Shown here piece by piece: positions 16,834-25,530 of a stretch of DNA of 32,883 nucleotides. The notes beneath the pieces were generated by a model. It was not told where the DNA came from, did not search any database, and saw only the letters and a list, made by a program, of their open reading frames with translations. Each line of letters opens with the position of its first letter. The first letter of the stretch is position 1. Made by a program: the position numbers and the translations under genes. Location: assembly GCA_948999435.1 (NCBI GenBank), contig CARJCM010000009.1:1-32883 (forward strand), in the 5' to 3' direction. The DNA is from an uncultured Bacilli bacterium. Lineage in GTDB: Bacteria > Bacillota_I > Bacilli_A > RF39 > UBA660.

Positions 16834-17181
16834 GTGCAGCTAGATAGGTCAAATTTTAAAAATCAAGAAAAAAAATTAAGAAAAAATTCAAAAGAGTTAG
16901 AAAATTTAGAAAAGGTTTTAATTCATATAAAACAATGTGAAAGTTTTGATATTTTAAAAACTAGTCCAATTAGTTATTTATATGGTTTTGAGGCTAAAAG
17001 AGAAGATCTTGCTGGATTTTATGGTTTTAATTTAGAAAAAAATGGTGGGAGTATTCGCTTAATTTGTTCTTTTGATGTAGATAATAATATATGTAGATTA
17101 GAATTTATAAGCTTAAATCATTATGATGATTTTAAAAGAAATTTAAAGATTAATAAGAAAAAGTATAAACAAAAACAATAG
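16834..17181 (+). CDS. RelE/HigB-like toxin
   Basis: A 115-residue basic protein whose second half fits the RelE/HigB mRNA-interferase fold: YLYGFEAKREDLAGFYGFNL, then GGSIRLICSFDVDNNICRLEFISLNHYDDFKRN, with the terminal HYxDF signature. Family members cleave mRNA on the ribosome. The start is GTG at 16834 after GAAAGGAAG, as there is no in-frame ATG. It is the first full gene of an operon, followed after 30 bases by an HTH protein, the toxin-first order of higBA. It is recognised by pattern only; the catalytic residues of this family vary. Confidence 0.7.
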   Translation: MQLDRSNFKNQEKKLRKNSKELENLEKVLIHIKQCESFDILKTSPISYLYGFEAKREDLAGFYGFNLEKNGGSIRLICSFDVDNNICRLEFISLNHYDDFKRNLKINKKKYKQKQ

Positions 17182-17211
17182 TAAAAATTTAGTTAAAGGA
17201 GGAATTAAATT

Positions 17212-18249
17212 ATGACAAAGATAAGATTTAAAGATTTTTTGAAAGATTATTTAGATTTTCATCATATTGCAATTAATGATTTTGCAAGTCGTATTGAAGT
17301 AACTCCAAAAACGTTAATAGATATTTTGAATGGGAATCTGGATTTATCTTCTAAAGTAATTGAGAATATTTCGTTTATTACGAATATTTCTACTGATTAT
17401 ATTTATAAAATAGAGAAAAATTATAAATTAGAAGAAGTGATAAATAATTATTTAATAAGTAATAATTTAACTATTACTAAATATTTAAATAAGTTTAATT
17501 ATAACTATTTAAAAAAGAATGATTTTATTACTTTTATAGATAAAAGTGATAAAATGGAATCTACAAAAGATATTTTAAAATTTTTAAGAGTTAGTTCTCC
17601 TGAACAAATCGATAATATCGAAACAAAAGGCTATTATAAAAGTAAAAATGATAAACATGAATTATTAGTATTATGGTTAGAAAAATGTTATAGAGAAACT
17701 TTAAAGCAAAATGTGGGAGAATATAAAAAAGAAAATATAAATAAATTAGTATCATTTATTCTTGATGAAGCTAGTAATACTTCTTTTGATAAAAATAAAT
17801 TAATAAAGAAATTTAATGAAATGGGAATCTTTTTAGTTATAGAGAGCGATATTCCTGGCTCAAAGATTAGAGGAGCTTTTAAAGTTCATAAAGGTATTCC
17901 AGCAATTTATTTAACTATGAAGCATCGTAGAATTGCTGATGTTTATTTTGCTTTATTGCATGAGCTTGCACATTGTAAGACTGATTTTAATAGTGCACAA
18001 AAATCAAGTTATATTTCTTTTTATGAAAATTTAGATGCTAAAGAGTTAGATAGAGATAAAGAGGCTTTTAATTGGATGATAAATGATGATTATTATATTA
18101 AATGTTGTTTAACTAATAAATATAATATTTTGAAAGAAAAAAAATATCCGAAAAGTTTTGTTGTTTATAGATTAGCAAATGATAAAATAATTAATTATAA
18201 TTCAGAGATTTATCAAAAATATAATATATTACTGGAAAAAGATAATTAG
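17212..18249 (+). CDS. antitoxin-like HTH protein fused to ImmA/IrrE metallopeptidase
   Basis: A 345-residue protein. Residues about 1-70 form an Xre-type helix-turn-helix (FKDFLKDYLDFHHIAINDFASRIEVTPKTLIDIL). A helical middle follows. From about 180 to the end it resembles the ImmA/IrrE (COG2856) zinc peptidases, with the metal-binding HELAH at 250-254 and a downstream acidic helix (ELDRDKEAFNWMI). The ATG follows a strong AAAGGAGG. As partner of the upstream toxin it probably acts as antitoxin and operon repressor at the palindrome at 16741. The peptidase domain may destroy the protein itself, or the toxin, on a signal; that is inference. Confidence 0.85.
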   Translation: MTKIRFKDFLKDYLDFHHIAINDFASRIEVTPKTLIDILNGNLDLSSKVIENISFITNISTDYIYKIEKNYKLEEVINNYLISNNLTITKYLNKFNYNYLKKNDFITFIDKSDKMESTKDILKFLRVSSPEQIDNIETKGYYKSKNDKHELLVLWLEKCYRETLKQNVGEYKKENINKLVSFILDEASNTSFDKNKLIKKFNEMGIFLVIESDIPGSKIRGAFKVHKGIPAIYLTMKHRRIADVYFALLHELAHCKTDFNSAQKSSYISFYENLDAKELDRDKEAFNWMINDDYYIKCCLTNKYNILKEKKYPKSFVVYRLANDKIINYNSEIYQKYNILLEKDN

Positions 18250-18276
18250 AAAGTTTTTAAAAAGCTTTCTTTTTTA
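18248..18276 (+). terminator. terminator of the toxin-antitoxin operon
   Basis: AGAAAGTTTT from 18248 pairs with AAAAGCTTTCT ending at 18270 (one T-G pair), followed by T residues to 18276. The stop codon lies in the left arm. Confidence 0.8.
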
Positions 18277-18279
18277 GTT

Positions 18280-18299
18280 CTTATATTTTATAATATAAG
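18280..18299 (+). promoter_or_regulatory. dnaB promoter region with palindrome
   Basis: TATAAT at 18289-18294 is a good -10, but the -35 position (18266-18271) falls in the terminator and is poor. The -10 is inside a perfect inverted repeat, CTTATATT (18280-18287) and AATATAAG (18292-18299), which could be an operator or just AT-rich symmetry. Two AGGTCT copies follow (18301 and 18310). Confidence 0.45.
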
Positions 18300-18340
18300 T
18301 AGGTCTTAAAGGTCTAAATTAGAAGTAGAGGAGGTATAAT

Positions 18341-19621
18341 ATGAAACTTGTTACATTATTACCAGCTGATCAATATATTGTGGTTAATAAAACTATTTTA
18401 ACAGAAGTTGATAAACGTAACTTAATTCATTTATATGAACCTATTATTGGGTTTGGAGCAGTTTCTTTATATCTTACTTTATGGAGTGATTTGGATAGAT
18501 TAGAATTTATTAGTAAAGATTTTACGCATCATCATCTTATGAGTATTTTAAAGTGTGATTTAGATGTAATTAAACATGCTAGAGAATCATTAGAAGCCGT
18601 GGGGCTTATTAAAACTTATTTTAAAGAAGGAGAAATAAACTCTTATGTTTATGAATTATATTCACCACTTGGTGCAGCAGAGTTTTTTAATAATCCAATT
18701 CTTAATATTGTTTTATATAATAATATTGGAGAAGAAGAATATCATTATTTAAAAAATATTTATAAAAAAGTAAATATTGATATTAGAGATTATGAAGACA
18801 TAACTAAAACTTTAAATGAAACTTTTGAATCAACTAATGCGCCAACAGTGGAAGCGCGAGAAAGAGAGGTTTTACCTCTTAATATAGAGTCTAATATTGA
18901 TTTTGATTTGATTATTTCTTCTATACCAAAAGGATTGTTAAATGAAAAAGCATTTAATAAAAAAATGAGAGAATTAATTATTAATTTGAGTTTTATATAT
19001 GATTTAGATACGTTAAAGATTACGGAATTAATAAGAGCTAGTATAAATGAAAAAGGTTCTATAGATAAAGAAGCTTTAAGAAAAAATGCTCGTAAATATT
19101 ATCAATTTAATAATGGAACTTTACCTACACTTGTTTATCGAACTCAACCAGAATATTTAAAAACCCCTATGGGAGATAATTCTAAGAAAGGAAGAATTAT
19201 TGGAGTATTTGAAAATACTAGTCCTTATGATTTTTTGCAGAGTAAATATAAAGGGGTTAAACCAACATCAAGAGATTTAAAGATACTTGAAATGCTACTT
19301 ATAGATTTAGAGTTTAATCCTGCAGTAGTTAATGTTTTAATTGATTATGTTTTGAAAAAAAATAATAATAAACTTTCGACAAGTTATGTGGAGACTATCG
19401 CAGGACAATGGAGAAGAGCTGGAATTAAAACAGCTAGAGAAGCAATGGAGTTTGCAGAGAAAGAACATAAAAAAATGGTTAAGAAAAATGAAAAAGTTGC
19501 TCCAACAAAGAAAGTACAAGTAACACCAACACCAGTGTGGTTTGATCAAACTTTAGAAAAAGAAAATGTTAGTGATGATGAACAAAAAGAGTTGGAGGAA
19601 TTATTAAAAGATTTTAGGTGA
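18341..19621 (+). CDS. dnaB: replication initiation/helicase loading protein DnaB (DnaB/DnaD family)
   Basis: A 426-residue relative of Bacillus DnaB, the membrane-associated co-loader that helps place the replicative helicase at the origin; it is not the helicase itself. The N-terminal DDBH1 winged-helix domain spans about 1-160. The C-terminal DDBH2 domain (about 300-390) carries YVETIAGQW, an exact YxxxIxxxW DnaD-family signature, followed by a basic tail. ATG follows AGAGGAGG. It ends in TGA, whose bases overlap the AGGTGA ribosome site of dnaI four bases before that gene's ATG, so the pair is one operon. The symbol follows Bacillus usage. Confidence 0.9.
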   Translation: MKLVTLLPADQYIVVNKTILTEVDKRNLIHLYEPIIGFGAVSLYLTLWSDLDRLEFISKDFTHHHLMSILKCDLDVIKHARESLEAVGLIKTYFKEGEINSYVYELYSPLGAAEFFNNPILNIVLYNNIGEEEYHYLKNIYKKVNIDIRDYEDITKTLNETFESTNAPTVEAREREVLPLNIESNIDFDLIISSIPKGLLNEKAFNKKMRELIINLSFIYDLDTLKITELIRASINEKGSIDKEALRKNARKYYQFNNGTLPTLVYRTQPEYLKTPMGDNSKKGRIIGVFENTSPYDFLQSKYKGVKPTSRDLKILEMLLIDLEFNPAVVNVLIDYVLKKNNNKLSTSYVETIAGQWRRAGIKTAREAMEFAEKEHKKMVKKNEKVAPTKKVQVTPTPVWFDQTLEKENVSDDEQKELEELLKDFR

Positions 19622-19625
19622 TTAT

Positions 19626-20510
19626 ATGGAAGCGATAAAAATAGATAAAAGTAATAATAATGAATTATTAAAAGATTATAAAGAAAATATGCAAGATGAA
19701 GATTTTAAAACTTTAGTAAAAAAATTAAAAGTAAGTGAAAAAATAGGAAGTCAAAATAGTTCTATCTTAATGGATAGTGTTTGTGAACTTAAAAATTGTC
19801 GGAATTGTAAAGGATTATATGAATGTAAAAATAAAGTTTATGGACATTATTTATATCCTAAAGTAGTAGGTAATATTATAGAACTTTCTTATGTTCCTTG
19901 TAAGAAAAAACAAGAGAATGATAAATTATTAAATGCACGTAATACAGCTAGTAAAGAGCTTTTAAATGCTAGTTTTAAAGATATTGATTTAACTGATAAA
20001 AGAAGAGTAAAATTAATTAAATGGTTAAAAGATTTTTATGATAATTATGATGGAATAAATGATTCTAAAGGATTATATTTACATGGTGTATTTGGAAGTG
20101 GGAAAACTTATCTTATCTATGCTTTATTAAATGAACTTAAGGCTAAAAAAAGAGTAGATTATATTGCTTTATATTTTCCAACTGTTTTAAAAGAATTAAA
20201 AGAAGATTGGGATTCTTATCATGAAAAAATGGATAGATACACGAATGTTCCAATTCTTTTATTAGATGATATAGGAGCCGAAAGCGTAAGTGATTGGGGA
20301 AGAGATGAAGTGTTAGGAACTATTTTACAAGCAAGAATGAATAATCATTTAACAACTTTTTTTACTTCTAATTTAAGCTTAGATGAACTGGAATATCATT
20401 TGTCTTTATCTAAGTCTGGTGTTGATAAGGTAAAATCTAGAAGAATAATGGAGAGAATTAAACAACTTACTATTCCGATGGAATTAATTACTGATAACAA
20501 AAGAAAATAG
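19626..20510 (+). CDS. dnaI: primosomal protein DnaI, helicase-loader ATPase
   Basis: A 294-residue AAA+ ATPase that loads the replicative helicase onto DNA. Its N-terminal domain has clustered cysteines (CELKNCRNCKGLYEC), the zinc-binding region of DnaI. The ATPase domain has Walker A GVFGSGKT (154-161) and Walker B LLLDDIGAES with Asp214-Asp215. It lies directly after dnaB with shared translation signals. Family and order match the Bacillus dnaB-dnaI pair. Confidence 0.95.
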   Translation: MEAIKIDKSNNNELLKDYKENMQDEDFKTLVKKLKVSEKIGSQNSSILMDSVCELKNCRNCKGLYECKNKVYGHYLYPKVVGNIIELSYVPCKKKQENDKLLNARNTASKELLNASFKDIDLTDKRRVKLIKWLKDFYDNYDGINDSKGLYLHGVFGSGKTYLIYALLNELKAKKRVDYIALYFPTVLKELKEDWDSYHEKMDRYTNVPILLLDDIGAESVSDWGRDEVLGTILQARMNNHLTTFFTSNLSLDELEYHLSLSKSGVDKVKSRRIMERIKQLTIPMELITDNKRK

Positions 20511-20529
20511 CTAGTGAAATAGCTATTTT
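20504..20529. terminator. bidirectional terminator between convergent genes
   Basis: AAAATAGCTA (20504-20513) and TAGCTATTTT (20520-20529) form a perfect 10-bp stem with a six-base loop. A further TAGCTATTTT copy follows at 20532-20541. The hairpin can stop both dnaI and the minus-strand gene at 20540. Confidence 0.8.
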
Positions 20530-20539
20530 ATTAGCTATT

Positions 20540-21151
20540 TTAAATTGTTTTATAAACTGGTTTTAAATCTTTATTTTCTTTAATAACTTCTGAGACAATG
20601 TCCTTATAATCTTTGTTATTTAAAGCTTTTTTATATTCTTTTAATAATACTTCAGCATTAAAACCAACACGATTATAATCACCAATTACAAAATAAGGAA
20701 TGGAATTAACATTAACTTTTAATTTGTCAGTTACTTTTTTGTATAATTCACTATTATCTTTATTTTTCCGAACTTCAAATGTTCTTATTTCAACATTTTT
20801 AAATGTTGTATTTCTATTTTCTTTTATCTTGTTAATAGCATTATTGCACGCTGGACAAGTGTTGCCATGAAATAAATAGAGAATTATTTTACTATTTTTT
20901 TCATCATCTTTAATGGTTGTGTTTACTTCGGTATTATTAGATGGTGAATTATTTTCATTATTTGATGTCTCATTATTAGAATTATTATCTGTTTTAATAG
21001 GGGGTGTTGTGTTATTATAATTATTTTTATTAGTTGTATTTTCGTCTTTTAATTTTTTTGAATCTGATTTATAGAGAATAAATATAACAAGTATTAGTAC
21101 TAATATAGTTATTGTAACTCCTATAATAATTGTTTTTGTTGTATCTTTCAT
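20540..21151 (-). CDS. membrane-anchored thioredoxin-fold protein
   Basis: A 203-residue protein with a single N-terminal membrane helix (about 8-27), an Asn/Thr/Ser-rich linker (about 30-85) and a C-terminal thioredoxin-like domain with the active-site motif CPAC (99-102, in FHGNTCPACNNAI) and the cis-proline region SIPYFVIG. The topology places the redox domain outside the membrane, where it may act on disulfides of surface proteins. The substrate is unknown. ATG at 21151 follows GAGG; an upstream in-frame ATG would add residues that overlap the promoter. Confidence 0.82.
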   Translation of the reverse strand: MKDTTKTIIIGVTITILVLILVIFILYKSDSKKLKDENTTNKNNYNNTTPPIKTDNNSNNETSNNENNSPSNNTEVNTTIKDDEKNSKIILYLFHGNTCPACNNAINKIKENRNTTFKNVEIRTFEVRKNKDNSELYKKVTDKLKVNVNSIPYFVIGDYNRVGFNAEVLLKEYKKALNNKDYKDIVSEVIKENKDLKPVYKTI

Positions 21152-21170
21152 TTTTATCAACCTCGTATTA

Positions 21171-21199
21171 ATTATATATGAAAGTTTAAAATATAGCAA
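21171..21199 (-). promoter_or_regulatory. promoter of the thioredoxin-like gene
   Basis: On the minus strand: TTGCTA (21199-21194), 17 bp, TATAAT (21176-21171). It is back to back with the divergent promoter at 21207. Confidence 0.7.
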
Positions 21200-21206
21200 G
21201 ATAATA

Positions 21207-21235
21207 TTGTGATTGTCTTAATTGTTTGCTATAGT
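21207..21235 (+). promoter_or_regulatory. divergent promoter with extended -10
   Basis: TTGTGA (21207-21212), 17 bp, TATAGT (21230-21235) with TGC before the -10. Transcription would begin at about 21241-21243, right at the ribosome site of the next gene. Confidence 0.65.
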
Positions 21236-21252
21236 ATTTATGGGTGGTTATG

Positions 21253-22656
21253 ATGATTTTAAAAATATTAATGAGAATAGGAAATCTTAAATGGATAGAT
21301 GATTATGTAGATATTAAAATTTTAAACAAATTGAGTGCTAAGGATTTAAAAAAATTTGTTATTTGGTATTTGAATCAAGAATATGATGCTAAAACTAATA
21401 ATAAAGAATGCGTTTTTGGCATTTTAGATGTAGCAAGAAAAAAAATTCCATTAGAAGAATTAGAAGAACTTGTTATTAATTCAAGGTTTATGCAGTCAAA
21501 ACCAGATAAAGATTTTTATTGTTTTTTTAGATTTGATGATTTTTTAAATAGTAATGGTAATTTATTAAATTTAGAAGGTATGCCTTTGTTACAAACATAT
21601 TTGACTAGTAGAATTGGCTTAGATGAAGATTTAATTCTATTAATAAATAGGAAATCAGCGATTGATTATGCTTATGCTTTTAGAAAACTTGCAAGTGTTG
21701 GTAATATTGATACTTTGCTAGAATATGCTAAACAACTAAATCAAAATGAAAAATATTATCATTATGGAAAGCATTGTCAGTCTGACCTTGCTAAACAAAT
21801 GGCTTTATCTGGTTTATATTCTTGGGATGAAATTGAAAGATTTTTTAAAGAAGTTGTATTGAGGTCTGAGACAATTGTTGAGATTTTTATTAAATTTTTT
21901 GAATATACACAAGAAAATGAAAAAAGAAACATTGTAATAAATACTTTTATTTCGATAGTAGACTTTTATCAAAAAAAGATTGATAGCGGACAAGAAACTG
22001 ATTCGAAAACAGGAGATTATTTACCAGGATACGATGAATGTGCATTTAGTATTTCAAGATTTGACATAAGTAGCGATATGAAAAATATAATTTCTAAAAA
22101 TTTATTACAAAATAAAAATTATCGTTTTATAAATGAACTATTTTTTAATGATTTTGAATTTGATTATGATTATGATATAATTGATGCACTTATGGAAGAA
22201 AATATAGAAGATGTAGAAAATACTTTATCTAGTATAAATGATAAATATTTGGAATATGCGCTTGTAAAATTATTAAATAGAGGGAAAGACTTTGTAAGTG
22301 ATTTTATTTCTTATATGTGTAATGATTATGATAGATTGCTCTATTTATTTGAAATAGATAGAGTTGATACGATTTTAGATTTTATTTATTATAGATTTCA
22401 TGATTTTAAAATTTTAAAAGCTTGTGCTATAAATTTAATTAAATTGGGTTCTAAATATATTCCTAAGTTTATGAGTGAGTTTAATTTTACTAAAGAAGAA
22501 AGAAGAGATATTTATGAATTATATAAATGGAGGAATAGTGATTTTGAAAAAGTATATGGCTCATATTTGTTAACAGGAGATAAAGACTATTGGGTAAGTG
22601 AAGAAGAAGCAAAAGAACAATTTGCAAGACTTGAAAGATGTAGAATAAAAAAATAG
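21253..22656 (+). CDS. unrecognised helical-repeat-like protein
   Basis: A 467-residue, highly helical protein rich in Leu, Ile, Phe and Tyr, with no signal peptide, membrane segment or enzyme motif I can see. Repeated helix pairs (for example YALVKLLNRGKDFVSDFISY and ILKACAINLIKLGSKYIPKF) suggest a HEAT/TPR-like solenoid, but I recognise no named family. The start is uncertain: ATGs at 21250 and 21253 share the GGGTGG site (21242-21247); 21253 has better spacing. The predicted 5' leader is only about ten bases. It is a single-gene unit with its own promoter and terminator. Confidence 0.72.
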   Translation: MILKILMRIGNLKWIDDYVDIKILNKLSAKDLKKFVIWYLNQEYDAKTNNKECVFGILDVARKKIPLEELEELVINSRFMQSKPDKDFYCFFRFDDFLNSNGNLLNLEGMPLLQTYLTSRIGLDEDLILLINRKSAIDYAYAFRKLASVGNIDTLLEYAKQLNQNEKYYHYGKHCQSDLAKQMALSGLYSWDEIERFFKEVVLRSETIVEIFIKFFEYTQENEKRNIVINTFISIVDFYQKKIDSGQETDSKTGDYLPGYDECAFSISRFDISSDMKNIISKNLLQNKNYRFINELFFNDFEFDYDYDIIDALMEENIEDVENTLSSINDKYLEYALVKLLNRGKDFVSDFISYMCNDYDRLLYLFEIDRVDTILDFIYYRFHDFKILKACAINLIKLGSKYIPKFMSEFNFTKEERRDIYELYKWRNSDFEKVYGSYLLTGDKDYWVSEEEAKEQFARLERCRIKK

Positions 22657-22674
22657 AGTGTTGTTGTAGAGAAG

Positions 22675-22712
22675 AAATGTAAAATTCTAGTAAAGATGTT
22701 TTACATTTTTTT
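22675..22712 (+). terminator. terminator overlapping the parE -35 box
   Basis: AAATGTAAAA (22675-22684) pairs perfectly with TTTTACATTT (22699-22708), then TTTT. The right arm contains the TTTACA used as -35 by the next promoter. Confidence 0.78.
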
Positions 22713-22728
22713 ATTGATTTGTTATAAT
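22700..22728 (+). promoter_or_regulatory. parE promoter
   Basis: TTTACA (22700-22705), 17 bp, TATAAT (22723-22728) with TGT before the -10. Confidence 0.78.
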
Positions 22729-22748
22729 TAGTAATAGGGTGAATAAGA

Positions 22749-24659
22749 ATGGCAAAAGAATATGATGCATCGTCAATTAAAATACTAGAAGGTTTAGAGG
22801 CTGTACGCAAACGTCCAGGTATGTATATTGGAAGTACTGATAAACGCGGTCTTCATCATTTAGTATGGGAAATTGTTGATAATAGTATTGATGAAATTAT
22901 TAATGGACATGGTAATCATATTAAAATTGTTCTTCATAAAGATGGGAGTATAACAATCGCTGATAATGGTCGAGGTGTTCCAACTGGTATGCATGAGTCA
23001 GGGAAAAGTACCCCAGAAGTTATATATACAATCCTTCATGCAGGTGGTAAGTTTGAAGAAGGTAACTATAAAGTAAGTGGAGGTCTTCATGGTGTAGGTG
23101 GCTCTGTTGTTAATGCCTTATCTAAAAAAATGGATGTTGTCATATATCGTGATGGGGAAATAAATAATATTAGATTTAATGATGGAGGGCATGTAGAGTC
23201 CCCTTTAAAGAAAATTGGAACAACTAATAAAACAGGGACAATTGTAACTTTTTGGCCAGATTATGATATATTTAAAAATTGTCAGTTTTCATATACTACA
23301 ATTGTTGAGAGAATGCAAGAAAGTGCTTTTTTAATCTCTAATGTAACAATAGAAGTTATTGATGAAGATAGTAATAAAGAATCTAAATTTCATTATGAAA
23401 ATGGGTTAGTTAATTTTGTAGAATATATTAATGAAGATAAAAAAACACTTCATAATGTTATTAGTTATGAGGGGACTAAAAGTGGTATTGAAGTAGATGT
23501 TGCTATGCAATATACAGATACTTATAATGAAAATATTGTGTCATTTGTTAATAATGTTAAAACTATTGATGGTGGGTCACATGAAGTAGGTTTTAAAACA
23601 GGTATTACTAAAGCATTTAATGATTATGTTAAAAGTAATAATATTTTAAAGGGTAAAGATGCTACTTTTGATGGAACTGATGTTAGAGAAGGTTTAAGTG
23701 CTGTAATAAATTTAAAAATACCAGAAAATTTATTACAATTTGAAGGTCAAACTAAAGGAAAACTTGGAACACCTGAGGCTCGAAGTGTAACAGAGGCAAT
23801 AACTTATGAAAATTTAAAGTTCTTTTTAGAGGAGAATAAAGAAATAGCGCTTAACATTGTTGATAAAGCTAGTAAAAGTAAGCTTGCACGTGAGGCAGCA
23901 AGAAAAGCACGCGAGGAAGCACGTAATGGTAAGGGCAAAAAAACACTAGAAAAAAATCTATCTGGAAAATTAGCTCCAGCGACAAGTAAAAATCCTAGTT
24001 TAAATGAACTTTTCTTAGTTGAGGGAGATTCAGCAGGAGGCTCAGCAAAAGGTGGAAGGAATCGAAAATTTCAAGCAATTCTTCCACTTCGTGGTAAGGT
24101 TATAAATGCTGAAAAAGCTAATACTAGTGATATCTTAAAAAATGAAGAAATAAATACTATTATTCATACAATTGGTGCTGGTTTAGGACAAGACTTTGAT
24201 GCTAAAGAATCAAACTATGATAAAGTAATAATTATGACTGATGCCGATGTTGATGGCTCACATATTCAAATACTTTTGTTAACATTCTTCTATAGATTTA
24301 TGCGACCGCTTATTGAAGCAGGTAAACTTTATATTGCAAAACCTCCTTTATATAAAATTGATTATGGAAAGAAACATTTTTATGCTTATTCTGATGAAGA
24401 AAGATTTAAAATAGTTTCAGAAAATACTGGTAAGCCAGATATTTCAAGAAATAAAGGTCTTGGTGAAATGAATGCAGAAGAGCTATGGGATACAACAATG
24501 AATCCAGAAACTAGAAGTTTAATTCGCGTTAATATTTATGATGCTGCTTTGGCCGAAAAACGAGTGAATGTTTTAATGGGAGATAAAGTAGAACCGCGTA
24601 AAGAATGGATTGAAGAGAATATTATCTTTACGATGGAAGATGATTATCGAGCAGTTTAA
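22749..24659 (+). CDS. parE: DNA topoisomerase IV subunit B
   Basis: A 636-residue type IIA topoisomerase ATPase subunit. The GHKL ATP site is visible (EIVDNSIDE, DNGRGVPTGMH, GGLHGVGGSVVNALS) and the Toprim metal site follows (FLVEGDSAGGSAK, MTDADVDGSHI). I call it ParE, not GyrB, because of ParE-type wording: QFEGQTKGKLGT (GyrB has TKTKLGN), HIQILLLTFFYRFMRPLIE, and the end GDKVEPRKEWIEENI. Topoisomerase IV separates daughter chromosomes. ATG follows AGGGTGA. Unlike Bacillus parEC, its partner lies 4.4 kb downstream. Confidence 0.93.
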   Translation: MAKEYDASSIKILEGLEAVRKRPGMYIGSTDKRGLHHLVWEIVDNSIDEIINGHGNHIKIVLHKDGSITIADNGRGVPTGMHESGKSTPEVIYTILHAGGKFEEGNYKVSGGLHGVGGSVVNALSKKMDVVIYRDGEINNIRFNDGGHVESPLKKIGTTNKTGTIVTFWPDYDIFKNCQFSYTTIVERMQESAFLISNVTIEVIDEDSNKESKFHYENGLVNFVEYINEDKKTLHNVISYEGTKSGIEVDVAMQYTDTYNENIVSFVNNVKTIDGGSHEVGFKTGITKAFNDYVKSNNILKGKDATFDGTDVREGLSAVINLKIPENLLQFEGQTKGKLGTPEARSVTEAITYENLKFFLEENKEIALNIVDKASKSKLAREAARKAREEARNGKGKKTLEKNLSGKLAPATSKNPSLNELFLVEGDSAGGSAKGGRNRKFQAILPLRGKVINAEKANTSDILKNEEINTIIHTIGAGLGQDFDAKESNYDKVIIMTDADVDGSHIQILLLTFFYRFMRPLIEAGKLYIAKPPLYKIDYGKKHFYAYSDEERFKIVSENTGKPDISRNKGLGEMNAEELWDTTMNPETRSLIRVNIYDAALAEKRVNVLMGDKVEPRKEWIEENIIFTMEDDYRAV

Positions 24660-24661
24660 AT

Positions 24662-24687
24662 ACTTAGATTAATTTCTAAGTTTTTTT
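24662..24687 (+). terminator. parE terminator
   Basis: ACTTAGA (24662-24668) and TCTAAGT (24675-24681) form a perfect stem, followed by T residues. Confidence 0.85.
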
Positions 24688-24724
24688 AATTTCAAAATAA
24701 ATTTAAAAAAAATAAGAAATATTG

Positions 24725-24753
24725 TTGATTGTTTTAATATAATGCTTTACAAT
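24725..24753 (+). promoter_or_regulatory. promoter of the gene at 24771
   Basis: TTGATT (24725-24730), 17 bp, TACAAT (24748-24753). A GGTGA ribosome site lies about five bases before the ATG. Confidence 0.65.
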
Positions 24754-24770
24754 AATTAACTGGTGATAAA

Positions 24771-25511
24771 ATGATAGATATAGAACATAAAGTATTATCT
24801 GTTATAAAAGATAATATAGAGAATATTAAAGACTATTTAAATGATAAGAAGAATGCTAAAGCTTTAATGAGTAAATCTTTAACTATTGATTCTTGGACTC
24901 GAATGGATAGAGTGTTACTTTATCAAAGTATAACTAATGAAGTTTTAGATAAGTATGATATAAATGAATTTGTAGCAGTTATTAAAAGTATTAGGTTTCT
25001 TGGGTATTCAGATGATATTGATTTAGATATGTTTAAAGCTGTTGTTGAAAATTATGTAGATTTTTTAGAGAAAGTTTATGAACTATATTTATTAGATCAG
25101 ATTTATTATTTATTAAAGGATTGTTCTAAAGATTTTATAATGGATTCAGATAATATTAGACAACCTTTAAAAACTAATAGCAATTTATCAAATATTAATT
25201 TTGATGTATCTTTAATGCAAATGGCATTTTCAGCTAATGAGGATGATATTTATGCACGTATTTATTTTATTAAAACTTATTATTTAGATAGTTTAAATGA
25301 TTTGTTTTTACGAAAAGAATTTTTGCATAAAAAAGCTTATTTGAATGATACATTAAGAAGAGTAGTTTGTGAAGAAGAAGATAATTATTTTGTTACGCAA
25401 TTATACTTTGCTTTAAATGGTATATTAAAACCTCTAAAACCTAAAAAGAAAAAAGATATTAAAACTGAAGAAATTGATAGTATGCAGTTAGTTTTAAAAG
25501 ATTTTAATTAG
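24771..25511 (+). CDS. unrecognised 246-residue protein
   Basis: I do not recognise a family. It is predicted soluble and mainly helical, with long amphipathic helices and a basic patch near the end (LKPLKPKKKKDIKTEE). It has no signal peptide or membrane segment. It has its own promoter, and a hairpin region follows. It is the first gene of the insert that separates parE from parC. Confidence 0.75.
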   Translation: MIDIEHKVLSVIKDNIENIKDYLNDKKNAKALMSKSLTIDSWTRMDRVLLYQSITNEVLDKYDINEFVAVIKSIRFLGYSDDIDLDMFKAVVENYVDFLEKVYELYLLDQIYYLLKDCSKDFIMDSDNIRQPLKTNSNLSNINFDVSLMQMAFSANEDDIYARIYFIKTYYLDSLNDLFLRKEFLHKKAYLNDTLRRVVCEEEDNYFVTQLYFALNGILKPLKPKKKKDIKTEEIDSMQLVLKDFN

Positions 25512-25530
25512 AATTGGTGAAAAAAGTTAT

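Noticed and set aside
18341..19621. Replicative DNA helicase for the gene named dnaB
   Set aside because: There is no Walker A or RecA-type motif. The YxxxIxxxW signature and dnaI neighbour identify the Bacillus-type loader protein.
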